Part shown: one piece after another, positions 49,731 to 58,211 of the stretch
How the letters are laid out: each line of letters opens with the position of its first letter
Numbering within the stretch: the stretch's first letter is position 1
Assembly: GCA_900318255.1 (NCBI GenBank)
Contig: ONJX01000004.1
Coordinates: 1-64,000 of the forward strand
Length of the DNA: 64,000 bases
Direction of reading: 5' to 3'
Source of the DNA: an uncultured Prevotellaceae bacterium
Lineage (GTDB): Bacteria > Bacteroidota > Bacteroidia > Bacteroidales > Muribaculaceae
Translations under genes and position numbers: made by a program
Notes under the pieces: model-generated
The model's database searches: none
The model's input: only the letters and a program-made list of their open reading frames with translations
Told to the model about the DNA's origin: nothing

Positions 49731-50677
49731 CAATGATTACAATCGAGAAATACACGCCCCAGTGCAAGCAGGCATGGGATGATGCCGTGAGGAACTCTCG
49801 CAACGGCACCTTCATGCACTTGCGCGACTACATGGACTATCACAGCGACCGCTTTGACGATTGCTCGTTGCTGGCGCGCAATGGCGATAATGTTGTTGCC
49901 GTGTTGCCGGCCTGCCGGCAGGGCAGCACGCTTTATAGCCACCGTGGACTCACCTATGGCAGTTGGCTGGTGCCTCTGCGCCACTTTGACGTCACCACCA
50001 TGATGGAGGTGTGGGACGCCTCGGTGCAATTTCTCCAGGAACTAGGCATTGTGGAGATTGTCTATAAACCCGTGCCACACATCTATCACCGCTATCCCTG
50101 CGAGGAAGACCTTTATGCCCTCTTCAGGGCTGGTGGAGTGCTTGCCGAGAGCAATATTTCCTCTACTATCGACCTCGCTGAGCCGCTGCCCTTTGACCGT
50201 GGCAACAAGCGTAATGTGAATCTGGCCCTCAGGAGTGGGGTAGTAGTGGCACAGTCCAGTGACTGGCAAGGCTACTGGCAAGTGCTCGACGCATTACTCA
50301 TGGAAAAATATGACAGGCACCCTGTTCACTCGCTCGATGAGATATTGTTGCTGCACTCTCGCTTTCCCGAGAACATAAGACTCTACACTGCAACGCATGG
50401 CTGCGAACTGCTCGCTGGCGTGGTGATGTATTATTGTGGCAGCGAGGTGGCTCACTGCCAGTATATAGCATCCACCGAGCGTGGGCGAGAGCTCAAGGCG
50501 CTGACGTTGCTCTTTGACCACCTCATCAATGAAGCGTCGCAAGAGGGCTATCGCTACTTCGACTTTGGCATCTCTACCGAGAATGGCGGCCTTTATCTGA
50601 ACCAGGGCCTTGTGCGCCAAAAGTGCCGCATGGGTGGGCGTGGCATTGTGTATCAAGTGTTTAAAATTAAGTGTTAA
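49727..50677 (+). CDS. GNAT-fold acyltransferase, FemAB-like
   Basis: 316 residues, cytoplasmic. The ATG at 49727 overlaps the DUF4292 stop; the one at 49733 is also possible. The first half (MHLRDYMDYHSDRFDDCSLL) and second half (GVVMYYCGSEVAHCQYIAST, ALTLLFDHLINEASQEGYRY, FDFGISTENGGLYLNQGLVR) look like the two GNAT lobes of FemAB/BioF2-like aminoacyl- or acyltransferases. Such enzymes acylate cell-envelope precursors. The substrate is unknown. A flippase and lpxB follow, which fits an envelope role. Confidence 0.78.
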   Translation: MTMITIEKYTPQCKQAWDDAVRNSRNGTFMHLRDYMDYHSDRFDDCSLLARNGDNVVAVLPACRQGSTLYSHRGLTYGSWLVPLRHFDVTTMMEVWDASVQFLQELGIVEIVYKPVPHIYHRYPCEEDLYALFRAGGVLAESNISSTIDLAEPLPFDRGNKRNVNLALRSGVVVAQSSDWQGYWQVLDALLMEKYDRHPVHSLDEILLLHSRFPENIRLYTATHGCELLAGVVMYYCGSEVAHCQYIASTERGRELKALTLLFDHLINEASQEGYRYFDFGISTENGGLYLNQGLVRQKCRMGGRGIVYQVFKIKC

Positions 50678-50757
50678 GTAGGGACAAGGCGTGCCTTGTC
50701 CGATTTGTAGGTACAAGGCGTGCCTTGTCCGATTTGTTGGGGCAGTGCGTGCCTTAT
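50678..50757 (+). repeat. Palindrome GGACAAGGCGTGCCTTGTCC, two good copies and one decayed
   Basis: Copies at 50678-50701 and 50707-50730 (GTAGGTACAAGG... variant) and a decayed third at 50736-50757 (GTTGGGGCAGTGCGTGCC). They fill the spacer between the GNAT and flippase genes. Confidence 0.88.
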
Positions 50758-50790
50758 AACCAATAACCATCATTCAAAAACCAGTAACTA

Positions 50791-52221
50791 ATGAGCAAGC
50801 GTGACGGATTATCACAAATGATACTTAAGGCGATGGGCATCTTTGGTGGTGTTCAGGTCTTGAGCATCTTGTGCTCGGTAATTCGCACCAAGCTTGTGGC
50901 ATTGTGGATAGGGCCTATGGGGGTAGGACTCTTTGGCATCTACAACCAAGCCCTAGAGATGATGAACACTGCCACCAATCTTGGGGTGCGCAACAGCAGT
51001 GTGCGCGACATCTCCATGGCAGTGGAGCAACGTGATGCCACAATGATATCACGCATCATCACTGTGGTGCGACGTTGGTCGCTGTGGCTGGGGCTTGGTG
51101 GTGCGATGGTCACCATGGGGTTGGCGCCGTTTCTGAGCCGTTTTTCTTTTGGAGACTATAGTCACTGGTGGCATTTCATGGCTCTGGCAGTGGCGGTGCT
51201 GTTCATGGCGCTGACCAATGGCGAGTATGCCGTGCTTCAGGGCTTGTCGAAGCTTAAACGGCTGGCACGGGTCACGGTGAGTGGTGTTGTGGGCGGTCTG
51301 CTCATCTCCATACCGCTCTTTTATTTCCTTCGAGAGAATAGTGTGCTGCCGTCGATTATAGCCTATGCCTTGTGTGTGGTGGTGGCGGCGTTTTTCTATA
51401 AAGACAAGGAGTATCCCCCTGCCGAGGTGTCGCCACGAGATACCGTGAAGATGGGCGCTGGCTTCATCAAGCTGGGCGTGTTCATGACGCTGGGCTCGTT
51501 TGTGGCGATGCTTGCGTCCTATGCCTTTGTGTCGTGGCTCAATATTTACAGTGGTACCCACTCGGTGGGCTTCTACCAAGCTGGTTACACGCTCATCGAC
51601 AAGTACGCCGGACTGGTGTTTGCCGCACTGGGCATGGAGTTCTATCCTCGCTTGTCGCGAGTGGCTGGCAGTGCTCGCCGCATTCGCGTTTTTGTGTCGC
51701 AGGAGATAAATATCGCCTTCATGGTGCTCACGCCATGCCTGCTGGCGTTCATCTTGTTACGCTCTCAGCTGGTGTGGCTGCTTTATAGCAAGGAGTTTGA
51801 GGTTATCGTCACTTACATCTCGTGGGGCGTGGTGGGCACCGTGTTGCGTGCCATGTCGTGGTGCATGGCATTTGTGATGCTCGCTAAGGGTGATGGCAAG
51901 ATGTATCTCATCACCGAGTCGCTGAGTGCCCTGATGGGGCTGGTGCTCAACATTGTGTGTTTCGTCATGTGGGGTGTTGACGGCTTGGGCTATGCCTATT
52001 TTGCCTGGTATGTCATCTACACCATTATTATAGGGGTGGTATATTTCAAGGTATATCACCTCACCTTGAGTGTCAAGTGCTATCGCAACCTCGCCGCCAC
52101 ACTGGTGGTGTGTGTGGCTGCTGTGATGGCTATGCAGCTTGGGGCTTGGTACTTGGCAGTGTTGATATTTGCTGTGGCGGCACCGTGGTGTGCTCGCTAT
52201 GCCTATAAAATTTTTAAATAA
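50791..52221 (+). CDS. Polysaccharide flippase (Wzx/MOP family)
   Basis: 476 residues with about twelve membrane segments. The opening (MILKAMGIFGGVQVLSILCS and VIRTKLVALWIGPMGVGLFG) and the repeating pattern are those of the O-antigen/polysaccharide flippase branch of the MOP superfamily. It would move undecaprenyl-linked sugars or similar glycolipids across the inner membrane. No glycosyltransferase cluster is next to it; the next gene is lpxB, four bases after its stop overlap (both share ATAATG). Confidence 0.88.
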   Translation: MSKRDGLSQMILKAMGIFGGVQVLSILCSVIRTKLVALWIGPMGVGLFGIYNQALEMMNTATNLGVRNSSVRDISMAVEQRDATMISRIITVVRRWSLWLGLGGAMVTMGLAPFLSRFSFGDYSHWWHFMALAVAVLFMALTNGEYAVLQGLSKLKRLARVTVSGVVGGLLISIPLFYFLRENSVLPSIIAYALCVVVAAFFYKDKEYPPAEVSPRDTVKMGAGFIKLGVFMTLGSFVAMLASYAFVSWLNIYSGTHSVGFYQAGYTLIDKYAGLVFAALGMEFYPRLSRVAGSARRIRVFVSQEINIAFMVLTPCLLAFILLRSQLVWLLYSKEFEVIVTYISWGVVGTVLRAMSWCMAFVMLAKGDGKMYLITESLSALMGLVLNIVCFVMWGVDGLGYAYFAWYVIYTIIIGVVYFKVYHLTLSVKCYRNLAATLVVCVAAVMAMQLGAWYLAVLIFAVAAPWCARYAYKIFK

Positions 52222-53351
52222 TGAACTACTTCATCATTGCAGGCGAAGCCTCGGGCGACATTCATGGCAGTGCGCTCATCGAGGCACTCAAACGCCAGGA
52301 TCCCAGGGCGCAGTTCAACTTTCTTGGTGGCGACTTGATGTCTCGCAGTGCTGGTCATGAGCCGCTCATTCACTACCGCGACATGGCGTTCATGGGCTTT
52401 ATTGAGGTGATAAAGCACCTGGGTAGCATCTTGGGGTTTATGAGACGCGCCAAGCAAGCCATGACCAGCAGTCGCCCCGATGCTCTGATACTCATCGACT
52501 ACCCGTCGTTCAACCTCAAGATGGCAAAGTGGGCGTGCGTGCAGGGAATACCGGTGTTCTATTTCATCTCACCCAAGGTGTGGGCGTGGAAAGAATACCG
52601 CGTCAAGGACATAAAGCGCTATGTCACACGCATGTACTCGATATTGCCGTTTGAGACTGAGTTTTACCGCAAGCACGACTATGAGGTGGAATATGTGGGC
52701 AACCCCACAGTAAAAGAAATTGCCAGTGCCCTTGACCAGATGCGGCCCGCCTCAGAATTCTGTGTTGACAACGGCATCGACGCTGGCAGGCCCATCATCG
52801 CCATTGTGCCTGGCTCCCGCAAGAAGGAGATTAGAGACAACCTGCCCACCATGCTTGCCGCCGCGCGGCGTCACAGCCACTGCCAGGCGGTGATAGCCGG
52901 CGCACCGAGCATTGATGATGAGCTATATAATGAGGTGATGGGCGACAACAGTGTGCCTGTGCTCCGCAACCTGACTTTTGAGCTGGTGCATCACGCCCGA
53001 GTGGCAATAGTGACGTCGGGCACCGCCACCCTCGAGACTGCGCTGTTGGGCACTCCGCAGGTGGCTTGCTACCGCATGAACGGCAGCAAGCGTGTGTATT
53101 GGTTCTACAGCAAGCTCATAAAGGGCAAATATGTGACCCTGCCCAACCTCATCGCCGACGCGCCCATTATCCCAGAGCTGCTGATGCATTATTGCACAGT
53201 GGATAGTGTGGATGGGTGGCTCACAAGGTTGCTCAACGACGGCCCCCACCGCCAGGAGATGCTTGAGGGCTACCGGCGCATGGCACAGATACTAACTCAA
53301 AAAGACTGCGCCTCGACAACCGCCGCGCGCATAATAGAACAATTAAGATGA
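52221..53351 (+). CDS. lpxB: Lipid-A-disaccharide synthase
   Basis: 376 residues, as expected for LpxB (GT19), which joins UDP-2,3-diacylglucosamine and lipid X to make the lipid A disaccharide. Seen: FIIAGEASGDIHGSALIEAL at the start, PDALILIDYPSFNLKMAKWA, FYFISPKVWAWKEYRVKDIK with the family's PQxWAW-like block, VPGSRKKEIRDNLP and the donor site VTSGTATLETALLGTPQVAC. It overlaps the flippase stop and the HD-RpiB start (ATGA, 4 bases). Confidence 0.95.
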   Translation: MNYFIIAGEASGDIHGSALIEALKRQDPRAQFNFLGGDLMSRSAGHEPLIHYRDMAFMGFIEVIKHLGSILGFMRRAKQAMTSSRPDALILIDYPSFNLKMAKWACVQGIPVFYFISPKVWAWKEYRVKDIKRYVTRMYSILPFETEFYRKHDYEVEYVGNPTVKEIASALDQMRPASEFCVDNGIDAGRPIIAIVPGSRKKEIRDNLPTMLAAARRHSHCQAVIAGAPSIDDELYNEVMGDNSVPVLRNLTFELVHHARVAIVTSGTATLETALLGTPQVACYRMNGSKRVYWFYSKLIKGKYVTLPNLIADAPIIPELLMHYCTVDSVDGWLTRLLNDGPHRQEMLEGYRRMAQILTQKDCASTTAARIIEQLR

Positions 53352-54445
53352 ACGAGAAATATGACGAAATAGCAGCCTTTCTAGAAAAGGAGATAGTGCC
53401 ACGATATGACGCATTTGACGCTGGGCACCGCCACGACCATGTGCACTATGTCATGCAAGAGAGCCAGCGGCTGGCGCAGTTTTACCCCAGTGTGGATCGT
53501 GCCATGCTGCTTGTGGCGGCGGCCTATCATGACCTGGGGCTTGAAGTGGGGCGCAAGGTGCATCACACCGAGAGCGCACGCATCATCAGCACCGACAGCC
53601 GACTGCTGCAATGGTTCACGGCCGAGCAGATAGAGACTATAGCCCAGGCTGCCGAGGACCACCGCGCCTCGAGCGACCATGAGCCACGCTCGCTATATGG
53701 ACGCATTGTGGCCGAGGCCGACCGCCAGATTGATGGCGACACGATAGTGCGGCGCACCATCCAGTTCTCGTTCAAGCATTATCCTGACCTCACCAAGGAA
53801 GAGAACTATGAGCGGTTTCTAGAGCACATGGCCGAGAAATATGACGAGGGTGGCTACTTGAAGCTCTGGGTCCCTGAGTCGGCCAACGCCAAGCGCCTCC
53901 AGCAGTTTCGCGACCTGCTTCACAATGCTACCGCGCTCAGAAAGAAATTTGATGAAATATATGACTCACTAATAAAACATAACGCTATGACAACCATCCT
54001 AAAACCTGGCATTCCCGTGGCACTGTGCAGCGACCATGCTGGCTTTGCCACTAAGCAAGCAGTGATTGAATATCTCAAGCAGAACAACATTGAGTATAAA
54101 GACTTTGGCACCTACAGCGAGGAAAGCTGCGACTACCCCGATTTTGCTCATCCCTGCGCGCTGGCAGTGGAGAGTGGAGAGTGCTATCCCGGCATTGCCG
54201 TGTGTGGCAGTGGCGAGGGCATCAACATCACGCTCAACAAGCATCAAGGCATTCGCTCGGCATTGTGCTGGATACCCGAGATTGCTCGCCTTGCCCGCCA
54301 GCACAACGATGCTAACGTGCTCGCCATGCCAGGACGCTTTGTCACTAACGAAGAGGCTCTTGAGATGGTGAAAACATTCCTCTCTACACCCTTTGAGGGT
54401 GGCCGCCACCAGAAGAGAGTGGATAAGATTCCTTGCAAAAAATAA
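53348..54445 (+). CDS. Fusion of an HD-domain phosphohydrolase with ribose-5-phosphate isomerase B
   Basis: 365 residues in one frame. Residues 1 to about 205: HD domain with the metal-binding His and Asp residues in FDAGHRHDHVHYVMQESQRL, AAAYHDLGLEVGRKVHHTES and EDHRASSDHE. Residues 214-365: complete RpiB, starting at an internal Met (53987) in MTTILKPGIPVALCSDHAGF, with the catalytic Cys286 in VCGSGEGINITLNKHQGIRS. RpiB interconverts ribose-5-phosphate and ribulose-5-phosphate. Separately encoded HD and RpiB proteins are the rule, so this fusion is odd; translation could also restart at the inner Met. Out-of-frame stops (TAATAA) lie at the junction. Confidence 0.85.
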   Translation: MNEKYDEIAAFLEKEIVPRYDAFDAGHRHDHVHYVMQESQRLAQFYPSVDRAMLLVAAAYHDLGLEVGRKVHHTESARIISTDSRLLQWFTAEQIETIAQAAEDHRASSDHEPRSLYGRIVAEADRQIDGDTIVRRTIQFSFKHYPDLTKEENYERFLEHMAEKYDEGGYLKLWVPESANAKRLQQFRDLLHNATALRKKFDEIYDSLIKHNAMTTILKPGIPVALCSDHAGFATKQAVIEYLKQNNIEYKDFGTYSEESCDYPDFAHPCALAVESGECYPGIAVCGSGEGINITLNKHQGIRSALCWIPEIARLARQHNDANVLAMPGRFVTNEEALEMVKTFLSTPFEGGRHQKRVDKIPCKK

Positions 54446-54550
54446 AGGAGAGGAAGGATTTAAGCAACACTCTGAACAAGCTGTCGCTTGCACTACATGA
54501 CACGACCGACGGGTCGCATTAAGCATTGTGCATTATGCATTGAGCATTGA

Positions 54551-55426
54551 TTAAAGGCTGCCTATAATAATCAGCGCCATACCTGCGATGAGGATTATCT
54601 GGTCGATAATCTTGAGTCGCAGGTTTCTTTCTTTTAAGACTATAGCGCCGTAGAAGAATGCCACTAGCGAGCTGCCACGGCGTAGCATTGAAGCTATCGA
54701 CACCAGCGACTCGGGATAAGATAGGCTATAGAAATAGGTCAAATCGGCAATGACGATGAAAACGGAGATTACGATAATGTTGTTGCTCCAGTGAAACGAG
54801 TCGGGGTTGAACTTCCCTTTATGGATTACTGTCAACACAATGGCCATGATGAGCGTTTGGTAGAAGGGGTACCATGCCTCAATGGCTAGCGGGGTGTAGC
54901 CGTGGCTCAGGAGCCACTTGTCGTAGAGGCCGCTGGCTGCCCATAACACTATAGATATTATTCCCAGTGCTATCAAGATGCCTAGGCCCTTCTCGGCCTT
55001 CTCCTTGCGGCCAATGAACCCCACCCAAAGCAGCGACACGAAGCCCAGGACGATACCTGCCCACTGGATGGCGTTAGGGCTCTCGCCAAAGATGGCGATA
55101 GCACCCACCAGCACCAGGATGGGGCGCGTGGCATTGATTGAGCCGCTGATGCTCAGTGGCAGGTATTTTATTGATATGAAGCCCAGTAGCCACGAGGCGG
55201 TAACTATCACCGACTTTATAAAAACCAGCAGGTGGCCATGTGCCGAGAGTGTGCAATTCTCGTTGCCCATGAGCGACATCACAATGAGAGGACTCACCAG
55301 CACCGTACACAGCAACACGTTGATAAACAGCACAACATACACATTGTTGCGCTCTAGCGAGAGTTTCTTGAACACATCAAAGAACCCCAGGCTTATCGAC
55401 GATATCACTGCCAGTAAAATCCACAT
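54551..55426 (-). CDS. EamA/DMT-superfamily transporter
   Basis: 291 residues, start placed at 55426 because a TACCTTTG promoter lies inside the longer frame. Two EamA repeats of five helices each: the first from MWILLAVISSISLGFFDVFK through VVLFINVLLCTVLVSPLIV, the second starting near EKGLGILIALGIISIVLWAA. Inner-membrane exporter or exchanger of small metabolites (the family includes amino-acid and sugar exporters); substrate unknown. It is read opposite to the fusion gene before it. Confidence 0.88.
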   Translation of the reverse strand: MWILLAVISSISLGFFDVFKKLSLERNNVYVVLFINVLLCTVLVSPLIVMSLMGNENCTLSAHGHLLVFIKSVIVTASWLLGFISIKYLPLSISGSINATRPILVLVGAIAIFGESPNAIQWAGIVLGFVSLLWVGFIGRKEKAEKGLGILIALGIISIVLWAASGLYDKWLLSHGYTPLAIEAWYPFYQTLIMAIVLTVIHKGKFNPDSFHWSNNIIVISVFIVIADLTYFYSLSYPESLVSIASMLRRGSSLVAFFYGAIVLKERNLRLKIIDQIILIAGMALIIIGSL

Positions 55427-55445
55427 GGTACCTGATTTTGGGGTG

Positions 55446-55453
55446 CAAAGGTA
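55446..55453 (-). promoter_or_regulatory. -7 promoter box of the DMT transporter gene
   Basis: The minus strand reads TACCTTTG, 19 bases before the chosen start at 55426. Confidence 0.65.
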
Positions 55454-55486
55454 CGAATAAATCGTCAATTATTGAAATGGCAAGTA

Positions 55487-55542
55487 ATTAAAAACGATTA
55501 AAAACGATGAACAATAAATTGTCAATCGTTTTTAATCGTTTG
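55487..55542 (+). repeat. Dispersed AATCGTTTTT hairpin repeat, copy 3 (short)
   Basis: ATTAAAAACGATTAAAAACG pairs with CGTTTTTAATCGTTTGG (55526-55542). It shares the stem with copies 1 and 2 but lacks their CGATGGCGACAAT tail. It lies between divergent and convergent neighbours, before the HIT gene end. Confidence 0.7.
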
Positions 55543-55624
55543 GTACCCACTGGAATATCCCTTAGTGGGGTTGGTGATAAGACTATTGTCAATAATAGTC
55601 TTTAAAAAACGTTCTTTGTCGTCT

Positions 55625-56020
55625 TTATTTGAAGTTCTCGCTGATTTTTTTGCATATCTCCTGCATCTGCTCGGCAGGGAGGGTGAGCTTCTGTCGGAAG
55701 AAGTTCATGTCGGTCTCCTTCTGTAGTGGCACGAGGTGCACATGAGCGTGAGGCACTTCCAGGCCGAGCACCGTTACGCCCACCTTCACGCAAGGCATAG
55801 CGGCCTTGATGGCGGCTGCCACGCGCTTGGCAAAGGCCATGAGACCGGCATACTCGTCGTCGTCGAGGTCGAAGATGTAATCTACCTCATGTTTGGGAAT
55901 CACGAGAGTGTGGCCAGGTGCCACGGGGTTGATGTCGAGGAAGGCATAGTAACGCTCGTCCTCGGCAATCTTATAGCTGGGAATTTCGCCAGCCACGATT
56001 CTGCTGAATATAGAAGCCAT
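55625..56020 (-). CDS. HIT-family nucleotide hydrolase (HinT-like)
   Basis: 131 residues. N-terminal SIFSRIVAGEIPSYKIAEDE and the histidine triad HAHVHLVPLQ (residues about 100-105) mark the HinT branch, which hydrolyses AMP-linked amides. Cytoplasmic. It sits after greA, an order found in many Bacteroidales, with 130 bases between containing octamer-like words and a palindrome copy. Confidence 0.92.
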   Translation of the reverse strand: MASIFSRIVAGEIPSYKIAEDERYYAFLDINPVAPGHTLVIPKHEVDYIFDLDDDEYAGLMAFAKRVAAAIKAAMPCVKVGVTVLGLEVPHAHVHLVPLQKETDMNFFRQKLTLPAEQMQEICKKISENFK

Positions 56021-56043
56021 AGTAGTTAATATTTATTGTTCTT

Positions 56044-56124
56044 AGCTGACAAGCTGACGAGGGACAATCTTACAAAGCAATAGTGGTTGTCGCACTTGGC
56101 TGACAAGGCAAGCCTTGTCCCTAC
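56044..56124 (-). repeat. Octamer-like words and one palindrome copy before the HIT gene
   Basis: On the minus strand, GACAAGGCAAGCCTTGTCC-like palindrome (56124-56102), then TTGT(C/A)NNN words such as CTCGTCAGCTTGTCAGC (56064-56044), ending 24 bases before the start at 56020. Similar words precede the MltF-like gene at 61819-61890. Confidence 0.7.
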
Positions 56125-56150
56125 TTAACACTTAACATTTATAAAGTGCA

Positions 56151-56621
56151 TTACACTGCAATATCAAGAATCTCAAATTTCATGGTTCCGGCGGGAGCTT
56201 GTATCTCTACCACGTCGCCCACCTTGTGTCCCACCAGCCCCTTGGCAATAGGAGTAGTGATCGAGATTTTGCCCTCCTTGAGGTTGCTCTCGGTCTCGGT
56301 GACGATGGTGTAGGTCATCTTCATGTTGTTGCCCACATTCTTTATAGTGACTTTGGTGAGAAGCTGCACTTCGTCGGTGTTAATCTTGCTCTCATCGATG
56401 ATGCGTGCTCCGGCAATCAGTGTCTTGAGCTCGGCAATCTTTGCCTCGAGCATGCCCTGACGCTCACGAGCGGCATCATACTCGGCGTTCTCGCTCAGGT
56501 CGCCCTTCTCGCGTGCCTCAACGATAGCTTGCACAACTGCTGGACGTTCAACATTCTCTAAGTGAGCAAGTTCTTGCATTTTCTTGTCATAACCAGCCTT
56601 GGTCATATAACTAATAGCCAT
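56151..56621 (-). CDS. greA: Transcription elongation factor GreA
   Basis: 156 residues: N-terminal coiled coil (1-75: MTKAGYDKKMQELAHLENVE, REKGDLSENAEYDAARERQG with the acidic tip residues that reach the polymerase active site) and the C-terminal FKBP-like domain (TYTIVTETESNLKEGKISIT, PIAKGLVGHKVGDVVEIQAP). It rescues backtracked RNA polymerase by promoting transcript cleavage. The leader carries a hairpin (56671-56694). Confidence 0.96.
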   Translation of the reverse strand: MAISYMTKAGYDKKMQELAHLENVERPAVVQAIVEAREKGDLSENAEYDAARERQGMLEAKIAELKTLIAGARIIDESKINTDEVQLLTKVTIKNVGNNMKMTYTIVTETESNLKEGKISITTPIAKGLVGHKVGDVVEIQAPAGTMKFEILDIAV

Positions 56622-56724
56622 GGTAAAGTAATTTTTAAATTTTATAGTTAAAACATAGATTAAAAACCGAAGAATCTCAGTTGATGTGAGACTCTCCGCG
56701 TGTCATTCTTTTTTATTTTCGGTG

Positions 56725-56732
56725 CAAAATTA
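56725..56732 (-). promoter_or_regulatory. -7 promoter box of the greA gene
   Basis: The minus strand reads TAATTTTG, 103 bases before the start at 56621. The leader between can form a hairpin at 56671-56694 (GAGTCTCACATC with the complementary arm). Confidence 0.6.
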
Positions 56733-56917
56733 CTCACTTTTCCAACAATACACAAACAAAAACGCCAATAGTTATTAACAATTCAGTTTTATTAACCAAA
56801 AGACTACCTTTTTTAATTATGTATAATGGTTATATATATAAATATCTGTTCGGAGCCAACAAAATGCGCAAAATATTGAAATTATGAAATAAATTTGGCA
56901 GTTCTTCAAGGTTGTTG

Positions 56918-56925
56918 TAATTTTG
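56918..56925 (+). promoter_or_regulatory. -7 promoter box of the tgt gene
   Basis: TAATTTTG, 70 bases before the ATG at 56995. The leader contains repeated GAACTCTAAACT words at about 56950-56985. Confidence 0.6.
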
Positions 56926-56994
56926 CACGATTATTCGGCTTTGCCCAAGTTTAGAGCTATGAACTCTAAACTGTGAACTCTGAACTAATAAGAT

Positions 56995-58125
56995 ATGGAC
57001 TACAAAGTAGTAGCGACAAATAATGACACAAAGGCACGTGCGGGCTTGATAAGCACCGACCATGGCGACATTGCCACTCCCATCTTCATGCCCGTGGGCA
57101 CGGTGGGCAGCGTTAAGGCTGTGCACATGAGCGAGTTGCGCGACGATATCAAGGCGCAGATTATCCTGGGCAACACCTATCACCTTTATCTGCGTCCTGG
57201 CATGGACATCATGGAGAAGGCTGGCGGACTTCACAAGTTCAACAGTTGGGATCGCCCCATCTTGACCGACAGTGGCGGCTTCCAGGTGTTCTCACTGAGC
57301 GAGAACCGCAAGCTCAAGGAGGAGGGTGTGACCTTCCGCAGCCACATCGATGGCTCAAAACATCTGTTCACCCCCGAGAAGGTGGTAGATATTCAACGCA
57401 GCATAGGCAGCGACATCATGATGGCTCTCGACGAGTGCCCGCCTGGCACCAGCGACTACCGCTATGCCGAGAAGTCGTTGCGCCTCACCCAGCGCTGGTT
57501 GGAGCGTGGCTGGAAGCACTTCAACGAGACTCAGCCTCGCTATGGTCATCGGCAGGCATTTTTCCCTATTGTTCAGGGTTGTACCTATGTTGACTTGCGT
57601 CAAGATGCCGCCAAGCATGTCGCCGACCTTGGTGCCGAGGGCAACGCCATTGGTGGCCTGGCAGTGGGAGAGCCGGTAGAGGTTATGTATGACATGATAG
57701 AGGTTGTCAATGAGATATTGCCCGAAGATCGCCCTCGCTACCTGATGGGGGTGGGCACTCCTGCCAATATCCTTGAGGCGATAGACCGTGGCGTTGACAT
57801 GATGGACTGCGTGATGCCCACTCGCAACGGCCGCAACGGCATGCTCTTTACCCAGCATGGCATCATGAACATGCGCAACAAGAAGTGGGCCGACGACTTC
57901 TCGCCGCTGCAAGAGGATGGCGCATCGGCAGTAGATCGCATTTACAGCAAGGCCTACGTGCGTCACCTGTTCATTGCCAACGAGCTGCTGGCGATGCAGA
58001 TTGCCAGCATCCATAACCTGGCGTTCTATCTGTGGCTCGTGGGTGAAGCCCGCAACCACATCATTGCTGGCGACTTTATGGTCTGGAAAACGGCTATGGT
58101 GGAGAGGGTTACTCGGAGGCTGTGA
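56995..58125 (+). CDS. tgt: Queuine tRNA-ribosyltransferase (bacterial Tgt)
   Basis: 376 residues. Tgt exchanges guanine 34 of certain tRNAs for preQ1. Seen: the opening MPVGTVGSVKAVHMSELRDD, nucleotide pocket DSGGFQVFSLSENRK (with the general Asp), GGLAVGEPVEVMYDMIEV and the nucleophile block DMMDCVMPTRNGRNGMLFTQ. The zinc motif CxCxxC usually found before the tRNA-binding YSRAYLRHL block is missing: here it reads EDGASAVDRIYSKAYVRHLF. Everything else is complete and the length is standard. lptF/G follows, as in many Bacteroidota. Confidence 0.92.
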   Translation: MDYKVVATNNDTKARAGLISTDHGDIATPIFMPVGTVGSVKAVHMSELRDDIKAQIILGNTYHLYLRPGMDIMEKAGGLHKFNSWDRPILTDSGGFQVFSLSENRKLKEEGVTFRSHIDGSKHLFTPEKVVDIQRSIGSDIMMALDECPPGTSDYRYAEKSLRLTQRWLERGWKHFNETQPRYGHRQAFFPIVQGCTYVDLRQDAAKHVADLGAEGNAIGGLAVGEPVEVMYDMIEVVNEILPEDRPRYLMGVGTPANILEAIDRGVDMMDCVMPTRNGRNGMLFTQHGIMNMRNKKWADDFSPLQEDGASAVDRIYSKAYVRHLFIANELLAMQIASIHNLAFYLWLVGEARNHIIAGDFMVWKTAMVERVTRRL

Positions 58126-58211
58126 TATAAGCTAACAAGTTGACAAGACAAGAGATTATGAACATGAGTTGACAAGATGATAGTGACCTTTAAACACTGA
58201 ATTACTAATTA

